From: Anaeramoeba ignava
Lineage: Eukaryota > Metamonada > Anaeramoebidae
Assembly: GCA_028826165.1 (NCBI GenBank)
Contig: JAPDFW010000066.1
Location: 224,001-288,000 of the forward strand
Reading direction: 5' to 3'
Length of the DNA: 64,000 nucleotides
Shown here: positions 13,501 to 24,907 of the stretch, piece after piece
Layout of the letters: the number at the start of each line of letters is the position of its first letter
Numbering within the stretch: position 1 is the stretch's first letter
Translations under genes and position numbers: made by a program
Notes under the pieces: generated by a model
Database searches by the model: none
Seen by the model: only the letters and a program-made list of their open reading frames with translations
Told to the model about the DNA's origin: nothing

Positions 13501-16500
13501 TTTTGGCAAAATGAAATTATTCTTTTGATTCTTTTTGCAACTGAAAGACATTTCTTTCGAATATCCGGCATCTGTGAATAAAGAAAAGTGGAAGAAATGA
13601 TATCTATGTTTGTGAACCATGATTGAGTGATTAAATTTGGGATTGAGAAGAAATTGAAGTCTTGCTGGGAATCGTCAAAGAACTCGTCTTCATATTCAAA
13701 AACAATATCGTTTTCAAAAATTTCCAAGTCCGAATCGGATGTCAATGTGATTGTAATGTTTTCCTCCTTAGTATCCTCGTCTGTTTTGATTTTTTTCATT
13801 GAAAGCTTCCTAAGATTCATTTTGAGTTGGTTTTGGGTATTTATTTGGTGCTCTTGCTTTATCAAAACTTCATATAATTTCAAAAAGCCGAGCAACTGGC
13901 AAAAAATTGAATAGATTGCTTCTTCGCGATAATTTTGCGCTGATGTCAATAGCGTGACTATATCTGTAAGAATCATTTTTCTTGATTGTGGATATGTGAT
14001 GAACATTTGCTGGTAAGAATGAGAGCAAATTGTAGCGAATTCCTTATTTGGATGGAGAATATTTTGGCCAAGAAAATTCTGATGGCCAATTTTCGGGTAC
14101 ATTTGATCAAATTCCATGACCGGGAAGATGCGGAATAATTGTTTGTATAATTCAATCCAGAGCAAATCTTGCTGTTTTTCTGATGATTTTTTGGATTGCG
14201 ATTGAGAGGGTGGTGATGACGATGATGTGAAAACAACCAATTTTGAGATGTTTGTGGGCTGTGGTGTGTTAAGCATAAATTTAGGAGCAAAAACGGAATT
14301 GGAAAGATTGCTCCATTCTTGGATTGCCTTGTGTATTTCTTGGTTGATTTCGTTTTTTCTCAATTGGGAGTCGTTGAATTTTTTCATTTTTGGAATTGGA
14401 TTGATTTTTCTTGAGTTTTCATAAGATTTCAAAATGGAATGATAATAAGATTTGAGTATTGTCAAATAATGACTAAATTTTGAATATCTTTCGCTAAAGA
14501 ATTTGATTTGGTCTTCCAATTTAGATTCCTCAAAAAGACCGAAATCGGGATCAATAAATTGAGTGAAAAGAAGAATATTTTGATTTGAGTCGTTTTCATT
14601 GACTCCTGCATGCGCTTGACATTGTTCGATAAGATATGGAATCGACTGATAAAACAATTTTGCCAAATCTTGGAATAATCCAGGATGTTTTTCTTTTTGT
14701 CCAGAAATAAAAACCCTAATTTCGGGTCGATGGATGATAGTGAATGCTCTTGCAGCAATTAAATAGTATTCAATCGGTTGATTTTTTTTGAAGAAAGGAA
14801 GAAAAATTTTGTTGTAAGCGAGATCGAGATTGTTGATAGCGAGTAAAGCGACAATATCAGATACTAAAGGAATAACATTTTCGAAATTGTATTGATTTTT
14901 AGAGAAGAAGAGAGCATCAATCAAAGTATCAAGGGTTGTTATATCTTGGGAGTTTTGGAGGATATCAACCTTGAAAAATTCTAAATTTAAAATTTTAAAA
15001 TTTTAAAATTTTAATTAAAATTATTATTAAATATAATTTATCTACCAGATGGTCTATAAATTGAAAATGGGTTTTTTTTTCTGAAATATCGATTAAAACG
15101 GAGATTTGGATAAGAAGGATAATTAATCAAGAACTGAGTAGGACCTCTTAGTATTCTAATAGCAAGTTCCAACGCTTCCCTTTTTTTCTTTTCATTTGAA
15201 AGATTTGGGGAAAATTTTTTCTTAAAGAAATCAGTAAGATATTTTTTTCTAAGTTCTTGAGAGCCATGAATAACATAAGATGTTTGGAATTTCAATTTGG
15301 AAAATTTAAGAGCTTTTGATTTAAGGGGTCTTCTGTGATGAAGTTTAAGAATTGTTGCGTGTAAATTTTTAATAAATTTCCATTTAGGATCGTCAGGTGA
15401 AAATTTTATTTGAGTGACTAAGTTTTCTAATACTTTTATATAAACATCAAGTATTTGTGTTTTTTTGTATTCCTTGATTAATGAAATGTGTGAATTAACA
15501 AGATTTTCAAGAGTTTGTTGATCACAATTCCGGAAATCAATGAATTGAATTCCTTTCAAATATGAGATGATTTGAAGTGATGAATTTTTCTTTTTGGGAG
15601 AAAGGATTTTGAAAACTCTTTGGCAAACTTTTTCAATTCTATAAAAAGAGATTAAACGGAGGGAATTTGACCAAATTTCTATTATAAGGTTTGAATAATA
15701 ATTTGACAAAGCAGGTTGGAGTTTTCTTTTTGAAACAAAAATATTAATTTTAATATTAATTTTATAAATTTTAATAATATTAATATTAATTTTATAAATT
15801 TTAATATTAATATTAATTTTAATTTTATAAATATTAATATTAATTTTATAAATGAATTTATTTTAATTTTTAAATGAATTTTATTTTAATTTTAATATTA
15901 ATATTAATTTTAATTTAAATTGAATTTTATAAATGAATTTATTTTAATTTAATTTTAATATTAATTTTTATATAAATGAATTTTATAAATGAATTTTAAT
16001 TTTATAAATGAATTTTATAAATGAATTAATTTTAATTTTATAAATGAATTTATTTTAATTTTATAAATGAATTTTAATTTTAATTTTGTAAATGAATTTA
16101 TTTTAATTTTGTAAATGAATTTATTTTAATTTTATAAATGAATTTAATTTAATTTTATAAATGAATTTTATAAATTGAATTTTAATTTTATAAATTTAAT
16201 TTATTTTAATTTTATAAATGAATTTATTTTAATTTTATAAATGAATTTATTTTAATTTTATAAATTTTAATTTTAATTTTATAAATGAATTTATTTTAAT
16301 TTTGTAAATGAATTTATTTTAATTTTGTAAATGAATTTTATAGATGAAATTTTAATTTTAATTTTATTTTAATTTTATAAATATTAATTTTAAAATGAAT
16401 TTAATTTTATAAATGAATTTTATAAATTTTAATGAATTAATTTTAATTTTGTAAATTTTAATATAAATTTTAATATTAATTTTATAAATGAATTTATTTT

Positions 16501-17132
16501 AATTTTATAAATAAATTTTATAAATGAATTTATTTTAATTTTGTAAATGAATTTTGTAAATGAATTTTTTACTTCGATGAAACAACTTCAAAAGAAGAAA
16601 TTGAAAATTCTTGAACAAGATTTTGAGTTTCATCAGATAATAATTTAGAATTATTTTGACAATACAACAAAATATTAACAACAAAATCACCAACAACAAT
16701 CTTAGCAATACTTGATAAAATATCAAAATGTTTAGAATGAATTTCAAACCCAGGAATATTTTGAACAAAACCATCGAAATTAAAAGGTTTAATAAAATTT
16801 GAATTATTATTAGAATAATGACTAGATTTTTCATTTGCAATTCGATAAATTAAAGAAATTTGAGGTAAAAATTTCAAAATTAATTGAATTCCTTCTTCAG
16901 GAAAATCATGTGCAACTTGTGTGTATTTTTGAAGAAAACTTGAATAAAAAGGATAATCTCTTGGAAATCCTGTCCAATTTTTTAAATCTTCTTCTTGTTC
17001 TTCTTCACTTTTTCTTTTTTTATTTAAAACAACTTTTTTGAATTTTGTTGTGCAAATTTTTGCTAATTTTTTTTGGAAATTAACTATAATAGTTGCAAGA
17101 ATATCAAGACAATTAATTTTTTTTAAACTCAT
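7599..17132 (-). CDS. Furry/Tao3/Mor2-like cell morphogenesis protein
   Basis: Seen: three exons, 16573-17132, 15046-15725 and 7599-14980, joined in phase to about 2,873 aa ending in TAA. The intron donors are GTAAAAAATT and GTAGATAAAT. The 7.4-kb last exon has no frame break. The protein is a long alpha-helical repeat protein. Motifs with the feel of the Furry N-terminal region are a short Pro-Ser-Gly junction (YRPSG then EFFKVD) followed by a helical block (LDLAYNKIFLPFFKK, then YYLIAARAFTIIHRPE). Poly-Asn tracts interrupt it near 9760, 10540, 11270 and 13450, and the tail is acidic and disordered. Known: Furry, Tao3 and Mor2 scaffold NDR/LATS kinases with Mob proteins in polarised growth and cell shape. 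The assignment rests on my recognition of the N-terminal pattern and the great length; another giant HEAT-repeat family is possible. The BEACH gene starts 106 bp downstream on the same strand. Confidence 0.65.
15726..16572 (-). repeat. Furry gene intron 1, TTTTAATTTTATAAATGAAT repeats
   Basis: An 847-bp intron made almost wholly of variants of a unit of about 20 bp, TTTTAATTTTATAAATGAAT, with splice sites at both edges. I see no gene within it. Confidence 0.75.
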
Positions 17133-17436
17133 TAAAGAAAGAAAAAAATGAAAATGAAAAAAAATGAAAAAAAAAATTTATAAATCAAAAAGAGATGGTT
17201 AATTAAATTTTTTAATTAAATTTTTTTGTTTACGTTGATTTTGTGGAAAAATAAAATTCTAATTAAAATTGAAATTGAAATTAAAATTAAAATTAAAAAT
17301 GAAATTGAAATTAAAATTCTAATTAAAATTGAAATTAAAATTAAAATTAAAATTAAAATTGAAATTAAAATTCTAAATAAAATTGAAATTAAAATTGAAA
17401 TTAAAATTAAAATTAAAATTGAAATTGAAAAATTTT
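17133..17436. other. Spacer between BTB-TLDc gene and Furry start
   Basis: About 300 bp. The part next to the Furry start (17133-17200) holds the TGAAAAA-type promoter tract. The part from 17225 to 17436 is a simple repeat of AAATTG and AAATTA, open in several frames without gene-like content. It is probably the 3' flank of the BTB-TLDc gene. Confidence 0.6.
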
Positions 17437-19064
17437 TTAATTTGAATTTTCTTGAGCAAAAACTTCCATAACTTGAATTTTCCAATCTTTTTCAACTCCA
17501 GCAAAAAAACTTCTTGTTTTCCTGTGATTTTGAGATAAACCACTCAAAAGAGTAAATTTAGTAACTCCAAAATCTCCATAAGAAGAATAAAAAGTATCAA
17601 AAGGTTTTGAAGGATCTTTAGAAGATGAAACAACAATATCAGTTCCAAATTGTGGACCACAATTAGGGGCATAAAAAATAGCAAAATCTGAACGAGTATT
17701 AATAATTGGGGCAACATTTATGTGATTTGAGAAGTCAAAAGGACCAGTTTTAAGGGAAAAAATGAGGGAATTTGGATCTGAAATCCAATAACTTTGATTT
17801 TCTTTTTTTTTATCTTTTTGTTCTTCTTTTTTTTTATCTTTTTTTTTATCTTTTTTTTTATCTTTTTTTTCATCTTTTTTCATCTTTTTTTTTCATCTTT
17901 TTGTTCTTCTTTTTGTTCTTCTTTTTTTTTCCAACCAACAGAACTAAAACCTCCAAAAATAATCTCATTTTGTGTTTTGAAAAGAACTAAACAAGGTCCT
18001 TTATTATCGCATTTGAGATGAAATTCTTTAGGAGTAAACCCATCTTTAAGTGATGAATAAATCAAACTGCATGAATTAATAAAATCAAATGTTGGTATTG
18101 ATTCTTGTAATTTATGAAGTAGATAATGTTCTCGTGAAAAAGATCTAATGATATTGCTTCCTTTTGGAGTGCTGATTTTTGGAACAAATATTTGGAAGTT
18201 CTTGAAATCATTGCGAAATTTGAAGCGCAAAAATTCAGCAAGTTTTTCATTACTTTTTTTAAGAAAAATATTGAGATTGTTGATGTTAGTGTATATTTGC
18301 TCAGAAATCAAACCAATTGAAGAGTAAGGGAAAATATCCAAAGGGGAAATTTCGCAGAAATGGATCTTGTGAATAAACGGAGAAATTTTGTTTCGAATTG
18401 CCTCAATTTGATTTTTGGAAAAAGAAGTCAATTCGTTAGTTGAAAGAGGTAATTCTAGTTTAGATTGAGCCCAAAGGATCAAAGAGCGAAGTTTTTGGAT
18501 TTCTTTTTCAAGAAATGTTTGATTGGTGTCAAGAATAATGTGTATTTCTTGTTCAGTCAATGAATTGAAAATTCCTTTTTTTTGTAATTCTTTGATATTT
18601 TTTTGGATAAAAGAAGAACAAAAAGTGGAAAGATTTTCTATATTAAAAGAATAAGATAAAACAAAGGCATCCATAGCATTTTCAATATTGATATTTTGTT
18701 GGATAAAAGAGATCAAAGTGTTGACGAAGTTTTCATCTGTGATCATTAATTTCTGAGTTGCTAAAAGTAATTCAAATGCATTTTCAGGTGAATATTCAAT
18801 TGTTCCTGAATAAAGGAAATTGAGAATTTTTTCCATTGTTTGGTCTGTTATTCCTGAAATTTCTACTTTTCCTTCTTGAGATTCTTTCATTTGTGATCTA
18901 AACAATCCTTGAAAATAAGAAGATCTTGCAAATAGAACAAATTTATGACAATTAAAAATTGTATTTGTATTCTCATTTATAATTTGAAAATCGGAAAATA
19001 TTTTAGTTTCTAAAAAAGTTGAGAAATCATTTGCTAATTTTGATTGATTTTTATAAAATTGCAT
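17437..19064 (-). CDS. BTB-BACK-TLDc domain protein 1 (one frame break)
   Basis: Seen: two abutting reading frames, 17880-19064 and 17437-17883, forming one protein. Residues about 25-125 are a BTB/POZ domain (DFQIINENTNTIFNCHKFVL and the hydrophobic core), then a BACK-like helical region to about 230. The TLDc domain starts near 330 (LKDGFTPKEFH, then IIFGGFSSVGW) and continues in the second frame (GPQFGTDIVVSS and a final EKDWKIQVMEVF). Lys/Glu/Asp-rich repeats interrupt the TLDc domain exactly where the frame changes, in a poly-A context near 17880-17890. Known: BTB-BACK proteins are often cullin-3 adaptors; TLDc domains bind the V-ATPase or protect from oxidative stress. Substrate unknown. 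A similar gene lies at 62088-63555. The break may be a homopolymer indel or real slippage. Confidence 0.78.
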
Positions 19065-19503
19065 TATTAAAATTAAATTTAAATTTAAATTTAAAAAAAT
19101 GAGAAAATTAAAAAATAAAATTAAAATTTTTTTTTTCTTTTTTTAACATAATAATTATTAATAAATAATAAAAATTAATAATTTTGCTTTATCATCATTA
19201 TTATAAATTTTTAATAATTATTAATAATTATTATGTAATTGATATAAAAGAAAAATTTTTTTTTATTTTTTTTTATTTTTTTTTTCCATTTTTTTTTATA
19301 TTTTTTTGATCTTTTCTTTTCTTTTTTTTGTGTTTTCTTTTTCAAACACACAAACAAACAACAAACAAACACTTTTTACACAAAAACCCATCTTTTAAAA
19401 CCTTTAATTTTTTATTAAATTTCTTAAAGCTTTTTTTTTGAAAAGTTTTTTAAAGGAAAAAAACAAAAAACAAAAAAACAGAGTTTAATACAAAAAGCTT
19501 TTT
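19065..19503. promoter_or_regulatory. Divergent spacer and antizyme-like gene leader
   Basis: The BTB-TLDc gene and the antizyme-like gene are transcribed apart from here. From 19255 the strand facing the antizyme-like gene has long T tracts with CCATTTTTTTT, like other start regions of this window. It is followed by a CA-rich stretch (ACACAAACAAACAAC, 19350-19380), probably 5' UTR. I found no ATG between 19255 and the start at 19504. Confidence 0.5.
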
Positions 19504-21205
19504 ATGCTCCAATTGACTAAACAATCACCAACGTAACTTAATTTAATTAAAAAAAAAAAAAAATTAAAAAAAGATTAAAATATTTATTTTTCTCCTTTTT
19601 TTTTTTCCTATTTATTATTTTTTTTTTTAATTTATATTATAATTTAGTTCGCAAATTCTTTTCTCTTTTTGTTCTAATACTCCAACTAAAAAAGCAAATA
19701 CACCAGTTTCAATTGATATTACAAATGTTTTAACAAACCTTGGATTTACTTCATCATTAACAAATCAAAAACAACAACAACCAACTCCTTTATCAACAAT
19801 ATCAGATCCAAATTTAGTTAAATCTCAACAATTAGAAGTTTTAATAAATTCTCAACAATCTCAGTCTCCAAAAACTATAACCAAGACAACATCTTTATCA
19901 AAGATTTCCGAAGCAATAGATTCAAAACCAACAAAAGGAGTTACTGAAACTAAATTAAATGAAAAATTGAATCAAATTCAAAATTTAAATCAAAATTTAA
20001 ATGAAATTCAAAATGAAATTCAAAATCAAAATGAAAATCAAATTCAAAATTTAAATGAAATTCAAAATTTAAATGAAATTCAAAATTTAAATGAAAATCA
20101 AAATTTAAATCAAAATCAAAATCAAATTTTAGAAAATGAAAGATTTATCATTTTCAACAATTTTAAATCAACACTTGTTGATTATCAACTCACAAAAATC
20201 AATGATCAACCACAGATCAATTTCCGTTCCATCGGAAGTCAAAACGTAACAAACTTTGAAAAAAATATGGGAGACACAAAAATCCAATTTTCATTAAGTC
20301 AAGAATTAGCCGATTATTCATTTATGCTTATTGATGTGATTGATGCATCAGGATTTTTTTTGAATAGATGGAATGGAGCATTAAATTTGAGAAACCGAGA
20401 ATTTAATGTATTAATGTCGAGAAATCCAGCAAACAAGTATGAAAAACAAAACTCGAAATTCATTGTGAAACGAAATGTTTCTGTTGCAGTTTCTGTTCCG
20501 GAGCAAGTACAATCTACAAAAACAACAAAGAAACAGGAAAAGAAGAAAACAGACAAGAAGAAAACAGACAAAAAGAAAAAGATTCCGAAGTTGAAATCGC
20601 AACGAAAAAAGGCTTTTGCAAGATCTTTTAATCACAAAGAAAAAGAATCTTCAAGCCCGCATTTAGTCTCTTTAAATCTAGTAAAGAAGAAGAAAGGCAA
20701 GAAAGGGAAAAAGAAAAGAAAGAGCAAGAATGAAAAAAAGAAGTCAAAAATTAACGCTTTAAGAATCCAACAACAAAGAGCGCTTAATTTGAAAGAATTG
20801 GAATTGCAAACTTTGAATCTTGATGGAGATTCTGGTCGTGAAAAATCTCAAAAGGAAATAAAATCTTCTGAAACTTTCCAAAAAAGCGTTGATCACAGCA
20901 AACCAATTGAAAACAAAACGCAGAATAAACAATCCGGTTTAATTTCCAAAAATATCAAACAAGAAAATACCTTTTTTGTCAGTCGCAAGTCTCTTTTTGA
21001 ATTACTTCAGATTGCGAAATCATTGAATTCTGCAATTCTTTCTCTTTCAATTCCTATTGAATATTTCAAAACTCCAACACAAATGGAAATGATTATTCGT
21101 CAATTTTCTTTTTTAGGTTTCAAACAAGTTGTTTCAACTCCAACAAAAGCAAAGAATTTTCTGACTCTCACTTATTCCTTTAAAAAGCCAATTTTAAAGA
21201 AGTGA
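19504..21205 (+). CDS. Ornithine decarboxylase antizyme-like protein
   Basis: Seen: exon 1 at 19504-19532 (ATG, ten residues), intron 19533-19647 (GTAACTTAA to ATTTAG), exon 2 at 19648-21205. The joined frame is 528 aa with no interruption. Residues 40-190 are Gln/Asn-rich low complexity. A folded segment follows around LIDVIDASGFFLNRWNGALN, then a Lys-rich insert. The C-terminus resembles the antizyme core: SLFELLQIAKSLNS, then IIRQFSFLGFKQV, then LTLTYSF, as in animal antizymes with their RTFSFLGFE motif. Known: antizyme binds ornithine decarboxylase monomers, directs them to the proteasome and curbs polyamine uptake. Odd: antizymes normally need a polyamine-stimulated +1 ribosomal frameshift, and none is needed here. 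The size and basic insert are also unusual. The call is moderate; the N-terminal half alone would not be recognisable. Confidence 0.5.
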
Positions 21206-21399
21206 AATTTACCTTACCAAATGAATTTTTTCTTTCTTCTTTCTTGAATGAGTTGTTTTTAAAACTTTTTTTTACAATCTTTTCAATCATTTTTTTTGAC
21301 AATTTTTTTTTACAACTTTTTTTTTTTTACAAATAATTTGTTTTTTGACAACTTTTTAAAAAATTTTTGAAAAATAAAAGTTAACAACTCAATTTATAA

Positions 21400-22195
21400 T
21401 TTTGAATTTTTAATTAATAATAAAAAATATAAAATAAATCAATTTAATAATAAAAAGTGGAATAAAAATATAAATTAATAATAAAAAATAAATTAAATTA
21501 ATAATAATAAAAAGTGGAATAAAAATATAAATTAATAATAAACTTATTAATAATAAAAAGTGGAACAAAAATATAAATTAATAATAAATTAAATTTAAAT
21601 AATTTGTTAATAAACTTATTAATAATAAAAAGTGGAATAAAAATAAAAATTAATAATAAATTAAATTTAAATAATTTGTTAATAAACTTATTAATAATAA
21701 AAGTGGAACAAAAATATAAATTAATAATAAATTAAATTTAAATAATTTGTTAATAAACTTATTAATAAGTGGAATAAAAAATAAATAAATTAATAATAAA
21801 TTAAATTTAAATAATTTGTTAATAAATTTATTAATAATAAAAAGTGGAATAAAAATATAAATTAATAATAAATTAAATTTAAATAATTTGTTAATAAATT
21901 TATTATTAATAAAAAGTGGAATAAAAATATAAATTAATAATAAATTAAATGTAAATAATTTGTTAATAAACTTATCAATAATAAAAAGTGGAATAAAAAT
22001 ATAAATTAATAATAAATTAAATTTAAATAATTTGTTAATAAATTTATTAATAATAAAAAGTGGAATAAAAATATAAATTAATAATAAATTAAATTTAAAT
22101 AATTTATTAATAAATTTATTATTAAATAAAAATAAAATAAAAAATTTTTAAAATATTAATATAAATAAATAAAATTTTCAAAAAAAAATTAATTA
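21400..22195. repeat. Satellite-like array, GTGGAAT family, first block
   Basis: Imperfect tandem copies of about 72 bp, each with a GTGGAATAAAAATATAA core followed by AT-only sequence including TAATTTGTTAATAAA. The region lies between the antizyme-like gene and the first tRNA. The stretch 21206-21400 is T-rich 3' flank without a gene. Confidence 0.85.
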
Positions 22196-22215
22196 AATTA
22201 AAATTAAAATAAAAA

Positions 22216-22328
22216 GGCGCGATGGCCGAGTGGTTAAGGCGATAGACTTGAAAAAATTAATTAAAAATTAATAATTTCTAGAAATCTATTTCCCTCTGGG
22301 AGCACAGGTTCGAATCCTGTTCGCGTCG
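22216..22328 (+). tRNA. tRNA-Ser(UGA), intron-containing, copy 1
   Basis: Seen: acceptor stem GGCGCGA pairs with TCGCGTC (one G-T), discriminator G at 22328, and a D arm TGGCCGAGTGGTTAAGG typical of serine tRNAs. The anticodon stem is ATAGA/TCTAT with anticodon TGA at 22249-22251. A long variable arm (CCCTCTGGGAG region) and the T arm CAGGTTCGAATCCTG follow. A 31-nt AT-rich intron (about 22253-22283) lies one base 3' of the anticodon, the usual eukaryotic position. A T run follows directly, fitting a Pol III terminator. It is identical to the copy at 23856. Confidence 0.95.
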
Positions 22329-22340
22329 TTTTTTTTTTTA
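22329..22340 (+). terminator. Pol III T-run terminator after tRNA-Ser copy 1
   Basis: An uninterrupted T tract starts one base after the discriminator base, as expected for RNA polymerase III termination. Confidence 0.7.
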
Positions 22341-23855
22341 TTAAATTTTTTTTTTTAAATTTATTTTAAATTAAAGAAATAAAAACATAAAATAAATTAA
22401 TAATAAAAAAGTGGAATATTTCTTTTATTTATTTTTTTTGATTTATTTCTAATTAAATTTATCTGTTTTAATATAAATAAATTATTAATAAAAATATAAA
22501 ATAAATTAATAATAAAAAAGTGGAATATTTCTTGTTTCTTTTTTTGATTTATTTCTAATTAAATTTATTAAATTTAATCTAAATAAATTATTAATAAAAA
22601 TATAAAATAAATTTATAATAAAAAAGTGGAATAAAAAGTGGAATAAATATATAAATTAAATTATTAATAAAAATATAAAATAAATTAATAATAAAAAGTG
22701 GAATATTTCTTGTTTCTTTTTTTTGATTTATTTCTATTAAATTTATTAAATTTAATATAAATAAATTATTAATAAAAATATAAAATAAATTAATAATAAA
22801 AAGTGGAATAAAAAGTGGAATAAAAAGTGGAATAAAAAGTGGAATAAATATATAAATTAAATTATTAATAAAAACATAAAATAAATTAATAATAAAAAGT
22901 GGAATATTTCTTTTGTTTATTTTTTTTGATTTATTTCTAATTAAATTTATTTGATTTAATATAAATAAATTATTAATAAAAATATAAAATAAATTAATAA
23001 TAAAAAGTGGAATATCTCTTTTGTTTATTTTTTTTTGATTTATTTCTAATTAAATTTATTTATTTTAATTTAAATAAATTAATAATAAAAATATAAAATA
23101 AATTAATAATAAAAAGTGGAATAAAAATATAAATTAATAATAAAATAAATTTAAATAATTTGTTAATAAATTTATTATTAATAAAAAGTGGAATAAAAAT
23201 ATAAATTAATAATAAATTAAATTTAAATAATTTGTTAATAAATTTATTAATAATAATAAGTGGAATAAAAATATAAAATAATAATAAATTAAATTTAAAT
23301 AATTTGTTAATAAATTTATTAATAATAAAAGTGGAATAAAAATATAAATTAATAATAAATTAAATTTAAATAATTTGTTAATAAATTAATAATAATAATA
23401 AGTGGAATAAAAATATAAATTAATAATAAATTAAATTTAAATAATTTGTTAATAAATTTATTATTAATAATAAGTGGAATAAAAATATAAATTAATAATA
23501 AAAATAAATTTAAATAATTTGTTAATAAATTTATTATTAATAAAAAGTGGAATAAAAATATAAATTAATAATAAATTAAATTTAAATAATTTGTTAATAA
23601 ATTTATTAATAATAATAAGTGGAATAAAAATATAAAATAATAATAAATTAAATTTAAATAATTTGTTAATAAATTTATTATTAATAAAAAGTGGAATAAA
23701 AATATAAATTAATAATAAATTAAATTTAAATAATTTGTAAATAAATTTATTAATAATTAAAAATAATAAAATAAAATAAAAAATAAATAAAATATTAATA
23801 TAAATAAATAAAATTTTCAAAAAAAAAATTAATTAAATTAAAATTAAAATAAAAA
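22341..23855. repeat. Satellite-like array, GTGGAAT family, second block
   Basis: Continues the array with two unit types. One is the 72-bp unit seen before the first tRNA. The other is longer and carries TTTGATTTATTTCTAATTAA and CTGTTTTAATATAAATAAAT before the next AAAAAGTGGAAT core. Runs of two to four bare GTGGAATAAAAA cores occur, for example near 22800. No gene seen. Confidence 0.85.
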
Positions 23856-23968
23856 GGCGCGATGGCCGAGTGGTTAAGGCGATAGACTTGAAAAAATTAA
23901 TTAAAAATTAATAATTTCTAGAAATCTATTTCCCTCTGGGAGCACAGGTTCGAATCCTGTTCGCGTCG
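23856..23968 (+). tRNA. tRNA-Ser(UGA), intron-containing, copy 2
   Basis: Identical over its full length, intron included (about 23893-23923), to the copy at 22216-22328. The 25 bases upstream (AAATTAAAATTAAAAT type) and the downstream T run also match. Distance between copies is 1,640 bp. A recent tandem duplication of a tRNA plus repeat block explains this best. Confidence 0.95.
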
Positions 23969-24907
23969 TTTTTTTTTTATTAATTTTTTTTTTAAATTTA
24001 TTTTAAATTAAAGAAATAAAAATATAAAATAAATTATTAATAATAAAAAAGTGGAATATTTCTTTTATTTCTTTTTTTTTGATTTATTTCTAATTAATTT
24101 TATTTATTTGTTTTAATATAAATAAATTATTAATAAAAACATAAAATAAATTAATAATAAAAAAGTGGAATATTTCTTTTGTTTATTTTTTTTTGATTTA
24201 TTTCTAATTAAATTTATCTGTTTTAATATAAATAAATTATTAATAAAAATATAAAATAAATTAATAAGGAATAAAAAGTGGAATAAATATATAAATTAAA
24301 TTAATAATAAAAATATATAATAAATTATTAATAAAAAAGTGGAATATTTCTTTTATTTCTTTTTTTTTGATTTATTTCTAATTAAGTTTATTTATCTGTT
24401 TTAATATAAATAAATTAATAATAAAAATATAAAATAAATTTATAATAAAAAGTGGAATAAAAAGTGGAATAAATATATAAATTAAATTAATAATAAAAAG
24501 TGGAATATTTCTTTTGTTTCTTTTTTGATTTATTTCTAATTAAATTTATTTGATTTAATATAAATAAATTAATAATAAAAATATAAAATAAATTAATAAT
24601 AAAAAAGTGGAATAAAAAGTGGAATATATATATAAATAAATTATTAACAAAAATATAAAATAAATTATTAATAAAAAAGTGGAATATTTCTTTTGTTTAT
24701 TTTTTTTTGATTTATTTCTAATTAAATTTAATTGTTTTAATATAAATAAATTATTAATAAAAATATAAATTAAATTAATAATAAAAAGTGGAATAAAAAG
24801 TGGAATAAATATATAAATAAATTAATTATAAAAATATAAAATAAATTAATAATAAAAAAGTGGAATATCTCTTTTGTTTATTTTTTTTGATTTATTTCTA
24901 ATTAAGT
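23969..24907. repeat. Satellite-like array, GTGGAAT family, third block
   Basis: Longer-type units of the same family abutting the 3' end of the USP gene. The unit segment TTTCTAATTAAGTTTATTTA is also the sequence around and past the USP stop codon, so the array shades into the gene's 3' end. No gene seen. Confidence 0.85.

Noticed and set aside
19660-19685. Programmed +1 frameshift at TTC-TAA-T in the antizyme-like gene
   Set aside because: The frame ending at that TAA has no ATG and is closed just upstream by TAG, whereas splicing of the 19533-19647 intron reads straight through.
21400-24900. CRISPR-like array
   Set aside because: Units are tandem with no unique spacers, AT-only, and the setting is eukaryotic.
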